From the NCBI GenBank assembly GCA_022495995.1, contig JAFEMH010000986.1:372001-436000 (forward strand): a DNA stretch of 64,000 bases, read 5' to 3'. The notes under the pieces were generated by a model that was given only the letters and a program-made list of their open reading frames with translations, was not told the DNA's origin and ran no database searches. This stretch comes from Adenophora triphylla var. japonica. Lineage: Eukaryota > Streptophyta > Magnoliopsida > Asterales > Campanulaceae. Below are positions 20,918-32,868 of this stretch, in pieces (the stretch's first letter is position 1; each line of letters starts with the position of its first letter). Made by a program: the position numbers and the translations under genes.

Positions 20918-21410
20918 TGAACGGAATAAAAGTGACGGGCTAGGCCCAACGAGCAAGTCCAGTTATTCACATATTATTGCCACCACATTCTTAGTGGGCT
21001 AGGCCCAGTTATTAACAGGCCCAAGGCCTATCAGCGAGATCAGTCGACCTACAACTCTTTTCATAGCGGACTCCCTACAATTCAGGAGTTATTTATGGAC
21101 AAGATCTCTTATGCATATCTGATCCGAGATTATAGGGATTTCATGCAATCCTACCACAATTATATCTCTCATCAACAACTATAAATACAGGGTAACGTCA
21201 ACCGTTCCAAGATAATTGCTATTTGTTATTCTGAATACATTGTTATTTATAACTTATCAGCTCTCATATACACCGTACTTACTCTCACGCCCGAGGGTCT
21301 TCGCCGGAGACCATTCCGGCTAGTCGTGGGTTCATTGTTTCAGGTCAAGAAGCCAAGTGATTAATCTTGCGGCTGGACGGAGATTGATAAGCACGATTCT
21401 TGCAGCATCA
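20918..21410 (+). repeat. 5' LTR of element 1, with 168-bp deletion
   Basis: 493 bp, against 661 bp for the 3' LTR. The difference is one deletion matching 32342-32509 of the 3' LTR, with a 2-bp TA at the junction. The lost part is the cluster of GACCT/CCGAC motifs. The TATA box remains at 21180-21187 (TATAAATA). Confidence 0.9.
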
Positions 21411-21413
21411 GTT

Positions 21414-21434
21414 TGGTTCCATTGCCGGGATTCG
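21414..21434 (+). other. Primer-binding site of element 1
   Basis: TGGTTCCATTGCCGGGATTC starts 3 bp after the LTR end and has the TGG expected to pair with a tRNA 3' CCA. The tRNA was not identified; it is not the initiator-Met type. Element 2 has nearly the same sequence. Confidence 0.7.
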
Positions 21435-21471
21435 TGCATATTGACCTCGAAATTTCTTACAACCCATTATC

Positions 21472-23399
21472 ATGGTGACTTCTGACGATCATGTTTCAGA
21501 CGCCTCGGACGAGCACAATGAAGGAAATGCTGGCGCTAACACGGACGCCGGTGCTGGAAATCGCAATGCTAATATGGCTCCTCCTCCTCCCCCGCCGCGT
21601 CAGCACGGGAGGACGACACGTTCGAACAGCGTTGTCGATGGCAGAGGCTTGCCAGACGGCAGAAGGGAGAAAAGACCTATGGTCGAGCAAAGAGCACAGC
21701 CCCCTCCAAAGCGTCAACAAGCAGGGCGAATGGCTGCAGGCGACAGACCAGGTCCGTCAACCAATCCCCTCAGTAGGAAGGAGATGCTAGTGGAGCGGGC
21801 TAGAATTTTAGCAGAACTACTAGAGATGGAGGAAGAGCCCGAGCAGAATGATAGAGGTCGAAAAGGGCGGCTCCTCTCAAAATTATGCGACGCAGCGGTA
21901 GTGCTAAGGCGAAACGGGAGTGCTAGAGCGAAAATGGCGAAGCGACGAGATCATACCGCACATTCGCACCCACATGCCGGTTCCGCCTGACGACTTGCGA
22001 AGTCATCTCAATACGAACAGGGAACAGGAGGCCGAGTCGGAGTTGAGGCGACAAAGGGAAGCTGAGAGGAATATGCATAGGTCGCCTGTTAGAACAAATA
22101 GATCGCAGTCCCACCGCGAGAGAAATGGGCGCAGGTCGCCAGTTAGATCAGCTAGATCGTAATCTCATCGGGATAGGAATGGGCGCAGGTCGCCAGTCAG
22201 GGAGGATAGGCGCAGGTCGCCGGTAAACTCAGTAAGGTCGCCTTCTCATAGAGGTCGACGAGGTAGAGAAGTGACTCCCCCTAGAAGTGAAAGGCATAGG
22301 GCCAACTCAAGGAGGGAACCTCACCGTGATGAACGACAGAGATCCAACGACGTCTCCTATGCAAGGGACGACAATCTGGATGCTAGGAAATGGTTGCAGT
22401 GGAAGAAGAGATTAGAGCAATGGGAGGCCAACAAGAAGGAGGATACTGGAAAAGGGCGAACGAAACGACTTTACTCTTCGTCCCTTGTCCAAGGAATTAC
22501 TCGAGCGATGACCTCCTCAAGGTTACAGGTTGCCCACTCTTGATAAATATTCGGGAGCGACCAATGCCCAGAACCATATACAGCATCTGGAAGCTACAAT
22601 GTGTTTCATCTCCACCGAAGATGATATGATGTGCAAGGTGTTAACCAGCACCCTCACAGGGGCTGCACTGACCTGGTTTCGTGGTTTAACGCCGGGGTGT
22701 ATTACTATATGGGAGTACATGAGGAAGAAGTTCCTAGATCGCTTCTCGACAGCTGGAGCCCAGAAGTTGACGGTCACCGACTTGAACAATCTAGCGAAAG
22801 GAAAGAATGAAAGCTTGATGAGCTACTATACCAAGTTCAAAGAGATGGTCGACCAAATTGAAGAGGACCTGACGGACAGGGAAGTAATCAATTGCTTCAA
22901 AAATGGGGTGACCTCTGCAGACTTAGACTACGAGCTACAAGTCAGGAGTGTGAAAACCCGTCAAGAACTGTTTGAAAGGGCCTACAATGTGGCCATAGCT
23001 GAAGAGAGGAAGGAAAAGAAGAAAGGGACAGGTTCCAAGTCTGAGGTCGTAGATACTAACAAGAAGGACCCAGCCAAGAATGGAGGTAACAATAAGAATG
23101 GGAAAAACAGAACTAGGGCGACAAAGAGAGTGCCCGAGACTTTTACCCAATTGACAGTAAGTCGCACTGAAATCTTGAATACAGTCGAGCTAGGCCCACC
23201 AGCCCCAATGAACCCAGGAAATAAGTTCAGAATGGATAACAGCAAATATTGTGAATATCACAAGGATACGGGTCACACTACAGAAGATTGTATGAGTCTG
23301 AAACGTATCATTCAGAAGTGAGTAGACAGTGGAAAGCTCCAAAGATATGTGAAAACAGCTCAGCCTGGCAGAGGTGAGCGAGTTGCTGGTGGTATGTAA
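21472..23399 (+). pseudogene. Gag of element 1, frameshifted
   Basis: Gag forms the particle and binds RNA. It starts MVTSDDHVSDASDEHNEG. A proline run and a charged region are followed by serine/arginine-rich repeats (variants of RSPVR, RSQSHR and RNGRR), then the capsid-like core (LDKYSGATNAQNHIQHLEAT, TWFRGLTPG, SYYTKFKEMVDQIEEDL). A zinc-knuckle-like CEYHKDTGHTTEDC is near the end. Frameshifts break the region between about 21870 and 22530; a TGA at 23319-23321 replaces the TGG found in element 2. The natural end is probably the TAA at 23397-23399, which element 2 shares. Confidence 0.8.
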
Positions 23400-26300
23400 G
23401 AGCCAAGGCAACCTAGATTGAATTTGGGAATGATTACTGAGCAAAAGCTAGCAACACTGCTTTGAAGCACAAGATCTTTCAGCTCAACAAAGCCCCTCAC
23501 GTTCCGCCTAGAAGCTACATCAGGGATGAGGTTATCAGTTTCTATCCATACGAGCTAGCGACAAATGTAGCGGCCAGAGAGCAAGTTTTCGTTATCCCAG
23601 GGCTGATTGATGGGTGTACGACGAGCAGACTCTTGATAGACACGGGGGCCTGCAAAGATATTCTTTTTTACAAAACGTTCAAAGAAATGGGACTCTCAAA
23701 GGAGCAGCTGTCACGTTATGATGGTCGACTTGAAGGCTTCACCAACCATAGGGTGGACGCAAAGGGGCAGATCGAGTTAGACGTGGATATAGGCCAACAT
23801 CCATTCAGGGTCACTACTAAGTTAACCTTTATTGTTATTGATGTAAATAGTGATTATGCTGCTATTCTGGGTATCCCTGGCCAGGTCGCACTTGGAATGG
23901 TGGCCTCTATCCCCCATCAACAAGTTAAGTTTCCCACGCTAGCTGGAGTAGGATGCGTGTAAAGTACAGCTCGAGCTTACCTTGATCATGTCCTTCGAAT
24001 GAGAAAGAAGAGGGAGCTAGAGGTTGAAACTCCTGAGGGATACTTGAAGCTAATAAAGTCTGTCACCACAACTTCACAACTATCTACGATCACCTGCGTG
24101 GAAGAGGCGACCTATCACTCACATGACGACGTCATGACTAAGCCAACACGTCCCTCTCAAAACACCATGGTCGATTCAGATGCAGTTATGGTCGATCAAG
24201 TCTTCATAGGCGAGCTATGCTTACAGATCGACAATAACTCAGGGGCCACTACCAGTGAGATCGCAGTTGAACTGGATGACATGATTGTTGAAGAAGCTCC
24301 ACACTTGGGGGCTGAAGAAAGACAGAGGGTTCGTGAGATCATTATCGAGACCCTACAATTTAGAGATGGTCCGGAGTTAGAAGCTGTTGACGAGCTAGAA
24401 GCAGTGATAACAAATCCTTCCTATCCCGAACAAAAAATTCAGATTGGTAAGCAGTTGTCAGCTGAAGAAAGAGTAGAAATTATCGAGCTACTAAAGGAGA
24501 GCAGTGATGTTTTTGCTTGGCGAGTAGAAGACATGAAGGGAATAAAGGAGGAGGTCGCTGTTCACAGGCTAGAAGTTAATCCGACCATGAAACACAAGGC
24601 ACAGAAGCTGCGAAGCTTTGCTCGCGACAAAGAGGAAGCGATCAAACTTGAGGTACAAAAACTTTTAAGTGCATGTATCATCAAGGAGGCCTCTCATACT
24701 ACCTGGCTAGCTAATGTGGTAATGATGAAGAAATCTAATGGCAAGTGGAGGATGTGTGTCGACTTCACCAACCTAAATCTAGCCTGCCCCAAGGATAGCT
24801 ATCCTCTGCCTCGGATCGACAAGCTCGTAGATTCAATAGCTGGGCACACCACATTAAGCTTCCTCGACGCTTACTCGGGCTATCATCAGATCAAGATGCA
24901 TGAGGATGATGTAGTAAAGACGGCTTTCCAAGCTGCTGGGGGTATCTATTGTTACACTATGATGCCGTTCGGTTTGAAGAATGCAGAAGCGACATACCAA
25001 AGGATGGTCAACAAGGTCTTTGCCTCACAAATTGGCCAAAACATGGAGGCCTACGTCGACGATATGGTCATCAAAACAAAGGCCGGACATCACGTGGTCG
25101 ACCTAAAGTAAACGTTCGCCAATTTACGAGCAAACGATATGAAACTTAATCCTAGCAAGTGCGTGTTTGGAGTAGCAGCTGGAAAATTTCTTGGCTTTAT
25201 GGTTTCACAGTGAGGCATTGAAGCAAATCCAGAGAATATCAAGGCTTTGGTCGACATGCAGGATCCTACAAATATCAAGGAGATACAGCGACTCAATGGT
25301 AGGGCGCAACCCTAGGTCACTTTATAGCTAAGTCGGCGGAAAGATCTCTCCCCTTCTTTAAATCATTAAGGGGGACGAAAAAATTTGAGTGGACGGCCGA
25401 ATGTCATTCGTCATTCCAGCAGCTTAAGGAGTATCTTGCCTCTCCACCATTATTGAGCAGCCCGGTTGTAGGGGAAACGTTGTTCGTCTATCTGTCTGTT
25501 GGCGACCAAGCTGTGGCCGCAGTTTTAGTTCGAGAAGAAGGAGGGCTTCAGAAGCCCGTATATTATGTGAGCAAGGCCTTGTCCGACGTGGAGGGCAGGT
25601 ATTATAATGCAGAGAAGGTGGCTTACGCTCTGGTTGTAGCATCGAGGAAACTGCGAGCTTACTTCTTAGCTCACCCCATTATCGTGCTAACCAATGCCCC
25701 TTTAAGGAAGATTTTACATAAGCCAGAAAGTTCAGGCCGATTACTCAACTGGTCAATTGCTCTCACAGAATTTGACATCGAGTATCGGCCTCGAAAGGCA
25801 TTAAAAGCTCAAGCTTTGGCAGACTTCTTGGTCGAGCTTATGTTCACCAAGGAAGATAGTGAAGTACGAGCTCAGAAGGAGAAAGGAAAAGGAAAGGAGC
25901 CAGAGACTCTGTCCACCACAAGTTTGCCCAACGATTGCTGGAAAGTATACTCTGATGGGTCGGCAACAAAGAACGTTAGTGGGGCTGGAATTGTATTGGT
26001 CGAGCCAGAATCAGGGACAGACTATGAGGAAGCCTTGAGATTCAAATTTGAAGCATCTAACAACCAGGCCGAGTATGAAGCTTTGGTCGCAGCCATCGAA
26101 TATGCAAAGTATTTTGGGGCAACCAAGATCGTGGCTTACTATGATTTTCAGTTGATAGCAACCAAGTCAGAGGAGAGTACGAGGTGTTGAATCCCACCTT
26201 GGTCAAATACTGCAACCTGGTGAAGAAGCTGATCAAAGACTTGGAATTTTGGGAGATACAGAGGGTTGGTCGAGATGACAATGAATTGGCCGACCTACTC

Positions 26301-27655
26301 TCAAAGCTGGCTACATCGAACGAACATCATGGGGAACCTATCTCATACCTCGAGCATCCGGGTTATGAGAGAGTTCAGATTCAATGCTTGGAAGATACTA
26401 CTAGAGATTGGGTCTACACCAAGTGATGGATCGAGGAAATGTGAGCACATTTGGAGATCGGCGAGCTACCTGATGAAGAGAAAAGCAGCTCGATCTATCA
26501 AGAAAAAGACTCTGAGGTACGTTATTCAGGGAAACACGTTATTCAGGAGGTCCTTCACTAAGCCATTATTAATATGTGTTCACCCTCAAGAAGTTACTCA
26601 GCTGATGTATGAGGTGCATAGTGGGGTTTGTGGTGGACACCCGGGGGCCAGAACTTTGGCCGACAAGTTGATTACATTGGGCTATTATTGGCCGCATATG
26701 AGGGCTGACGCTTATGACTTCGTTCAAGGGTGTGATTAGTGTCAAAGATTTGCCAACCTACCTCACTGGCCTACAACCCGAGCAAACTCCAGTAGTCGCA
26801 ACTTGGCCCTTCGATATGTGGGGAGTAGATTTGATTGGACCACCCTTCCCACCCACCCGAGGAAATTGCAAGTATGTGATCGTGGATATTGATTACTTTA
26901 CAAAGTGGGTAGAGGCCAAGCCGTTAGCCAGAATTACAGAGGAAAACGCCATCAACTTCATTCATGATTTCATTTGGTGTCGATCTGGGATTCTTCGAGC
27001 TATAGTATCAGACAACGGCCTACAGTTATCCATAGCTTTCGACGAAGAAATGAGTAGGGTAGGACTAAAAAACTGGATGTCGTCGGTCGCCTATCCCCAA
27101 GGCAATGGGCAAGCTGAGGCAGCAAACAAGTTGGTCCTCTCAGCATTAAAAACGGGTTTGGTTGGTCGACATAGCAACTGGTTGGATGAACTCCCCCTTG
27201 CTCTCTGGACAGTCGGCACAACCATTCGGGGGCCCACGGGGAAACCCCATTCGCTCTCACATATGGATCAGAAGCCATGGCACCGGCCGAGCTACAGATT
27301 CCCACAGCCATGGTAGTTTTCTTCGACCAAGAGCAGAACGAGGTCAATAGATTGATCGATTTGGAACGAGAAGCGAGATACAACTCATTTAAGGATGGTA
27401 AATTATAAGCAGAAAACTAAGAGCTATCACGATAAGAAAGTAAAGATAAGATCGTTCCAAGTAGGTGACCATGTGTTAAGGAGGATCGAGTCAACTGGAA
27501 GGAGAACTCATATAAATAAGGTATCTCCCAACTAGGAGGGTCCCTACATCGTTACTCGAGTTATTAAGGAGGGAACTTACATGATCGCCCATTTAGATGG
27601 GGAATAATTGAAGCACCCGCGGCATGCTAGCCACCTTATCAGATACTACTTCTAG
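23400..27655 (+). pseudogene. Pol of element 1: protease, RT, two RNase H domains, integrase
   Basis: Protease: LIDTGACKD near 23635. Reverse transcriptase: frame 23999-25111 with VMMKKSNGKWRMCVDFTNLN, SFLDAYSGYHQI and the catalytic YVDD (in MEAYVDDMV, about 25045-25070). First RNase H: 25453 onward (VYLSVGDQAVAAVLV, NAEKVAYALV). Second RNase H: YSDGSATKN near 25950 with NNQAEYEAL. Integrase: zinc motif near 26610-26745, WGVDLIG, VSDNGLQ and GNGQAEAANK, so D, D and E are all present. It ends RYYF, TAG at 27653-27655. In-frame stops include 23960, 25109, 25211, 26424, 26442, 26737 (inside the zinc motif) and 27533, plus a 1-bp loss near 25310. It could not make the full polyprotein. Confidence 0.85.
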
Positions 27656-27827
27656 TTCAGTCCTCTAGTTCTATTTTCTAGTTCAGTTTCAAAGTTAGTT
27701 TCCGTTTTCAAGTTTGAGTTTAGTTCTAGTTCTAGCTCTCTGTTTTCTGTGTAATCATGCTACTACTTCAATAAAGTTGCAGTTTAATTCAACCAAAAAA
27801 TGTTTTACGTTTATGCATAGATTCTAA

Positions 27828-28370
27828 CAGGCTCGACTCTTAGTCAGCCTCGTTCCTTTAAACAGGCTCGACTCTTAGTCAGCCTCGTTCCTATAAACAG
27901 GCTCGACTCTTAGTCAGCCTCGTTCCTTTAAACAGGCTCGACTCTTAGTATTCCTTTAAACAGGCTCGACTCTTAGTCAGCCTCGTTCTTATAAACAGGC
28001 TCGACTCTTAGTCAGCCTCGTTCCTATAAACAGGCTCGACTCTTAGTCAGCCTCGTTCCTTTAAATGGGCTCGACTCTTAGTCATCCTCGTTCCTATAAA
28101 CAGGCTCGACTCTTAGTCAGCCTCATTCCTATAAACAGGCTAGACTCTTAGTCAGCCTCGTTCCTTTAAACAGGCTCGACTCTTAGTCAGCCTCGTTCCT
28201 TTAAACAGACTCGATTCTCAATCAGTCTCGTTCATTTAAACAAGTCCGACTCTTAGTCGAATTCGTCTTAACAAGCTCGACCCTTGGTCAGCTTCGTTCC
28301 TTTAACAGGTTCGACTCTTAGTCAATCTCGTTTTCGAAAATCATGCAAGCATAAGGTCGACTTTGTTGTC
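27828..28370. repeat. Tandem repeat, about 36-bp unit, between pol and the antisense gene
   Basis: About 14 units containing GGCTCGACTCTTAGTCAGCC then TCGTTCC, becoming degenerate after 28200. The array lies between the 3' end of pol (27655) and the 3' end of the antisense gene (28659), so both transcripts would run toward it. Confidence 0.85.
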
Positions 28371-28658
28371 AAAAAACTAGTCCGATCAAAAGCTTGTAGC
28401 GACTCACTTGTCCTATCAAATCTAGTTCGACAATCAAAACAATTAACCTGAATCAGAGCAAGATTGGTTCAAGAGAAAAGTCAACTACGATTAAATAAAG
28501 CCAAGTCCCCCAAAGCGGGCCAGAACTTATACGATCAAAAAACTTGTCAAGTTAAAGATGCCTCCCAAAACCGGGCCAAGGCATTGATACATAATTAACA
28601 GCAAAAAATTGCTTTGGGACTTGTTTCATCACACAACCATCTAAATGTTCAAGAAAAG

Positions 28659-31600
28659 TCAAACAACTGGATCGGTGTCAGTTGGAGCGCTGGTAGTAGC
28701 TAGATCACCCAAATCCTTCTCTTGTTGTTGAAGGTCGTTAAGCTTGCCAGAGTCAGTAAACGCATACTTGGGAGTGTCATCATCGAACGTTAGCTCATTT
28801 GGATCCTCAAGCTCCTTCAGTATAGTGTTAAAATTGACAGGCGGAACTGGAGGAACGACCCAAGGTTCGGCCTCCAACTCAGCATCTTCATCAGCCAGGG
28901 CAGCCAAGTCATTATCGTTGTACTGGACAAGAGGGTGAGCCTGAAGAGCTTCCATGTCGTACTGCTCTTCTGATGCCCACTTGGCTAGCTGCTCAAGGGA
29001 TAAGTCAACTGAGGGATCAACTAAGATGCGTCGAGCCATGTGGCGCCGGCCTACGTCAAAGAACGATCTAGCCTGCCCAGTGACATAATTATGACAATCG
29101 TCACTCTCCTTATAAGCGTCAATAGCAGTCTTGGCATCCATTTCCAACTTGATCTGGGTCTCCTCTTCCCATTGCTGCTGAGCTGCCTTGAAATCGTCAG
29201 TTTGCTTGGCTAGCATGGCAGTGATCTCTTCCAGCATCTTGGTTGCCACATCGAGATCCTGATCAACTTTCTCCTTATCCAACTTGACAGTAGCAAGTTC
29301 CTTCTGGACACCACCAAGTTTGCCCAAGGCTTCCTTCTTGCCCTTCAAAGCATCTTCTTTAACCAGCTTGAGAGACTCATACGCCAAATCCAAATCAGAA
29401 TTCTCTTCCTTCAGCTTAGCATGCTCTCCCTCCAACTTCTCCAGCTCATTCGAATTCCGATCCAACATGGTCTTGGCCAGTTTCTCCTGCTCCTCAGCCG
29501 CTTTCTAGTAGCTAGTAGCCAGCTCGACCATAGCAAGAGCCTACAACGAACAAACAAAAGGATCAGGTCGACTAAAACTGGGTCAAAAGGAAAATGCGAG
29601 AAAGAAAAGGAAGAACTGTTACCTCTGAGTGAACCAGCCCCGACCTAGCTTTGAACACTTCAGCAGTCAAGCCCTTGTCAGTGAACTTCCTAACCAGATC
29701 CTGATCTGCAGATCTCCTCATCACCACATGGCCATACTCAAGCTCAGGATACTCCCTGCAAGAGCTATCCACCCCAGTAAGCAAAGTGACATTGCTCAGT
29801 TTATCAACACAAGCATGAACTAGCTCGGGATAAGAAACTTGGATAGCTGGGGGCTGGGAGTTGCCAGCAGGGGCCTTCCCTTTTTCAGACCGAGGATTGG
29901 GCTTGGACCTCTTTTTGTGTTAAGAGGTTGGGCATCTTCTTCTTCCTCGTCACCTTCTAGATCGACCACAGGTGTTATAGCCACAGTTTGGGCATCCTCT
30001 TACATTGGCTCAGATATTTGCTCTGCTACTTCATTTCCAGCTGTGTCTACCTCTTGGACATCACCCTCGGTCTTCTCTACCTCCATTTCAACATCATCCT
30101 CTTCCACAGGGATCAGCCCCTCAGTATTCTCATCAATCAGCTTAAACAGCTTCTGCCGGTTCTCAGCCTCCTTTTGACGGTTTTCTCGGGCATTGGCAGC
30201 CTCACAACTCCTTTTGCTCTTCTTCACCTTAACAACCCGACCCATGTTAGCCTCTTGTTCAGGGGTAAGAACTATATAAGACCAAAAAACCAAGTTTTAT
30301 TTCGATAAGTAAAAGTTCTATGTACGAGCTAAACATTCTACATACGAACAAAACATGTACGAGCTAAAGTTCTACATGCAAGCAATCAATTGACGAGTTA
30401 AGGGATAAAAGCGAGTAAGCACATACCACCAAAGTGATCCACTCTCAGCCTGCAGTTATCTGGGTTCCTCTTACACTCATGGCACTGGTCCTCAAATCTG
30501 AATCTACCTCCCTCGTGGGTAACCCAATCAGGATATCTCAAGCACCTAACTATGGGGACCAAGGGAACTACGTCCCCCTTGCCTAGCATCATCCCTGCTT
30601 GAATATAGTTGTCTTTGGTGGTCCCCAAAACATCCCAGCTAATGGGGCCCCTCTCAGCTAACTCAACCAGCTTCTTATGCAGATCCTTGCTCCAGTCCGG
30701 AACCCAATAATCCTCCTCCTTAATCACATCTAACTCGGCATCTGGCAACGAAAACTCCCATTCTCTCCTACTTTCAACTACTATGACATGAGCATTCCAG
30801 TCACTCACTTTGCTGGGAAGATTGACAAAAAGCTTGGGAGCATGAGGTCTAGATGGGGTGCTGATTCCCAAATCTACCTTGTCTAGCATAATCTTAAAGA
30901 ACATCCTGAAAACGTGAAAACAAGGCTCAAACCCTAGGAATCTACACACCATTACAAAGCACACTAAGACTCTACAAGTATTAGCTCCCAGTTGGAGAGG
31001 CAAGGCATTCATACACTCCAAAAACTCATTAATAAAGGGATCTAAAGGAAGTCTTAGGCCAGCCTCGAATTGGCCATAGAAGAAGGCCACTCTAGTGGGA
31101 TCAATGGTGTAGGTATCACTAAACTGGGACATAAATTCCTTCTTGCTGTAATGAGTCACCCTGAACTCCTTCCTGTTTATTTCACAGAAGTTATACACCA
31201 TGGCTACCCGAGACTCCGAGTTCTTTTTTCCTCGAAGGGGCTTGGTTCCTCCCCTTAGCAACAGAGGATTCAAAGGCATCCACTATCCTTGGGCTGGAAG
31301 AAGTAGAAGATGAAGCTCCCCCTTGAGCTGCCATATCTGAAAAAGAAGAAGAAGAAACAGGGAATCAGTCCTATGTTCAGACTCAGACGACCTACCTACT
31401 GACGACCTAAATTCCCCTGGAAACCCCTTTCTATTTCTAAGGAAGGAGGGCTTGTTGGGATCCTTGACATAGAACAAATCTAAGTGGTCGAGCAACTCGT
31501 GAAAAAGATGAAAAGATACAATATTTGGGTCATCTGTTTCTAAATCTCCCAAGTTCTCTCCTACTGGCAAACCTAGTTCGCTAAAAGTCAATCCCCACCT

Positions 31601-31729
31601 TGACAAGATGGAGGCGCACTCGGTCATGGACATCTCCTTCCACACTCCCCCTATGTGCTTATATATATGATGATTAAAAGTGCAATACCCATACCAGGCC
31701 CCAAGTTCGCAGCTAAAGGTCCTAGCCAT
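28659..31729 (-). pseudogene. Antisense gene of element 1: gypsy-associated PF04195-like protein with coiled coil
   Basis: Four exons: 31729-31396, 31334-30427, 30271-29623 and 29540-28659. Donors are GTAGGT, GTATGT and GTAACA; acceptors end TTTCAG, TATATAG and TTGTAG. Exon 1 starts MARTFSCELGAWYGYC. Exon 2 carries FFYGQFEAGLRLPLDPFI and PLQLGANTCRVLVCFVMVCR, typical of the 'putative gypsy type transposon' domain (PF04195). Exon 3 has a basic start (KVKKSKRSCEAANAREN) and an acidic stretch. Exon 4 is a long coiled coil (ELEKLEGEHAKLKEENSDL). Element 2 has the same gene with all splice sites in matching places. Damage: frameshift after RIVDAFE in exon 2, a stop at about 30000 in exon 3, and a TAG early in exon 4. 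The role is unknown; regulation of the element is a guess. Confidence 0.75.
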
Positions 31730-31990
31730 GGCAGAAATCAACAAAAGCTTGAAAACAAGAAAGAAAAGCAAAGAAATTGAAGAATACCTCAAATTAAGTT
31801 GGTGACGAAGGTCGTACGAGCAAAATAAAGGACTGGGGGCACCGGAAATCAAGAATCTTGCTGTGACCTGTCGCCGGAAATATACGTCTGGAATTAGGGA
31901 GTTCACAAAATCCAAAGAGGAAAAGGTCTTCTCTCTCGTAATCCTTACTGAAAATGGAAAGGCAGGGGTCTCCAAACGGTTAAATCAACA

Positions 31991-31998
31991 TTTAAATA
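31991..31998 (-). promoter_or_regulatory. TATA-like box of the element 1 antisense gene
   Basis: Minus-strand TATTTAAA lies about 260 bp upstream of the antisense start codon, inside the element and not in the LTR. Element 2 has a better match (TATAAAAG) at the corresponding place, so the gene probably has its own promoter. Confidence 0.5.
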
Positions 31999-32190
31999 CC
32001 CGGACGATTTTCAAGGCGGTAATCATTACGGAATTCTGGCGCTTCAACAGATCCAGCCGTCTACAGTCAATGGCCAGGATTGACCCACGTCACCATTGGT
32101 CGACCAAACAGCAATTCGAACATCGACCTACGATCTACTTCAAAATAAATTGAAATTTCTTATAACTTCCTGGTTGGCAATAGTCAACTC

Positions 32191-32207
32191 AGAAAGTTGG
32201 GGGCCAC
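32191..32207 (+). other. Polypurine tract of element 1
   Basis: AGAAAGTTGGGGGCCAC ends directly at the 3' LTR start (32208). The same string is found before the 3' LTR of element 2. Confidence 0.75.
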
Positions 32208-32868
32208 TGAATGGAATAAAAGTGACGGGCTAGGCCCAACGAGCAAGCCCAGTTATTCACATATTATTGCCACCACATTCTCAGTGGGCTAGGCCCAGTT
32301 ATTATCAGGCCCAAGACCTATCAGCGAGATCAGTCGACCTAGATCACTGTCCGACCTCAGATGGTCCCGACCTAGCTTGGTCCGACATTAGGATCCAGAT
32401 CCCATTCGGGTATGGTCCGACCCTATCCATCGGTCAGGTCGACCTAGACCCAACAGGCGACCTCGACCTATCGTAGTACGTGACGACCTACAGAGTCCAG
32501 GCATGAATACAACTCTTTCCATAACGGACTCCCTACAAATCAAGAGTTATTTATGGACAAGATCTCTTATGCATATCTGATCCGAGATTATAGGGATTTC
32601 AAGCAATCCTACCACAATTATATCTCTCATCAACAACTATAAATACAGGGTAACGTCAACCGTTCCAAGGTAATTGCTATTTGTTATTCTGAATACATTG
32701 TTCTTTATAACTTATCAGCTCTCATATACACCGTACTTACTCTCACGCCCGAGGGTCTTCGCCGGAGACCATTCCGGCTAGTCGTGGGTTCATTATTTCA
32801 GGTCAAGAAGCCAAGTGATTAATCTCGCGGCTGGACGGAGATTGATAAGCACGATTTGTGCAGCATCA
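32208..32868 (+). repeat. 3' LTR of element 1
   Basis: 661 bp, TGAATGG to GCATCA, followed by the ATACA target duplication. U3 (32329-32500) has about eight GACCT or CCGAC motifs and one perfect palindrome AGGTCGACCT (32436-32445). The TATA box TATAAATA is at 32638-32645. Confidence 0.92.

Larger units (their letters stand above)
20918..32868 (+). mobile_element. Tat-lineage Ty3/gypsy retrotransposon with antisense gene (element 1)
   Basis: Full-length, 11,951 bp, flanked by a perfect 5-bp target duplication ATACA (20913-20917 and 32869-32873). LTRs start TGAA and end ATCA. Order: 5' LTR, primer-binding site, gag with RS-rich repeats, protease, RT, RNase H, a second RNase H, integrase, tandem repeat, a four-exon gene on the minus strand, polypurine tract, 3' LTR. 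The two RNase H domains and the antisense gene are marks of the Tat/Ogre group. Several stops and frameshifts break gag-pol, so it is not autonomous. It inserted between the arms of an inverted-repeat element. Confidence 0.9.

Noticed and set aside
27828..28370. CRISPR-like regular repeats
   Set aside because: Units are adjacent without unique spacers, and the context is a plant retrotransposon.
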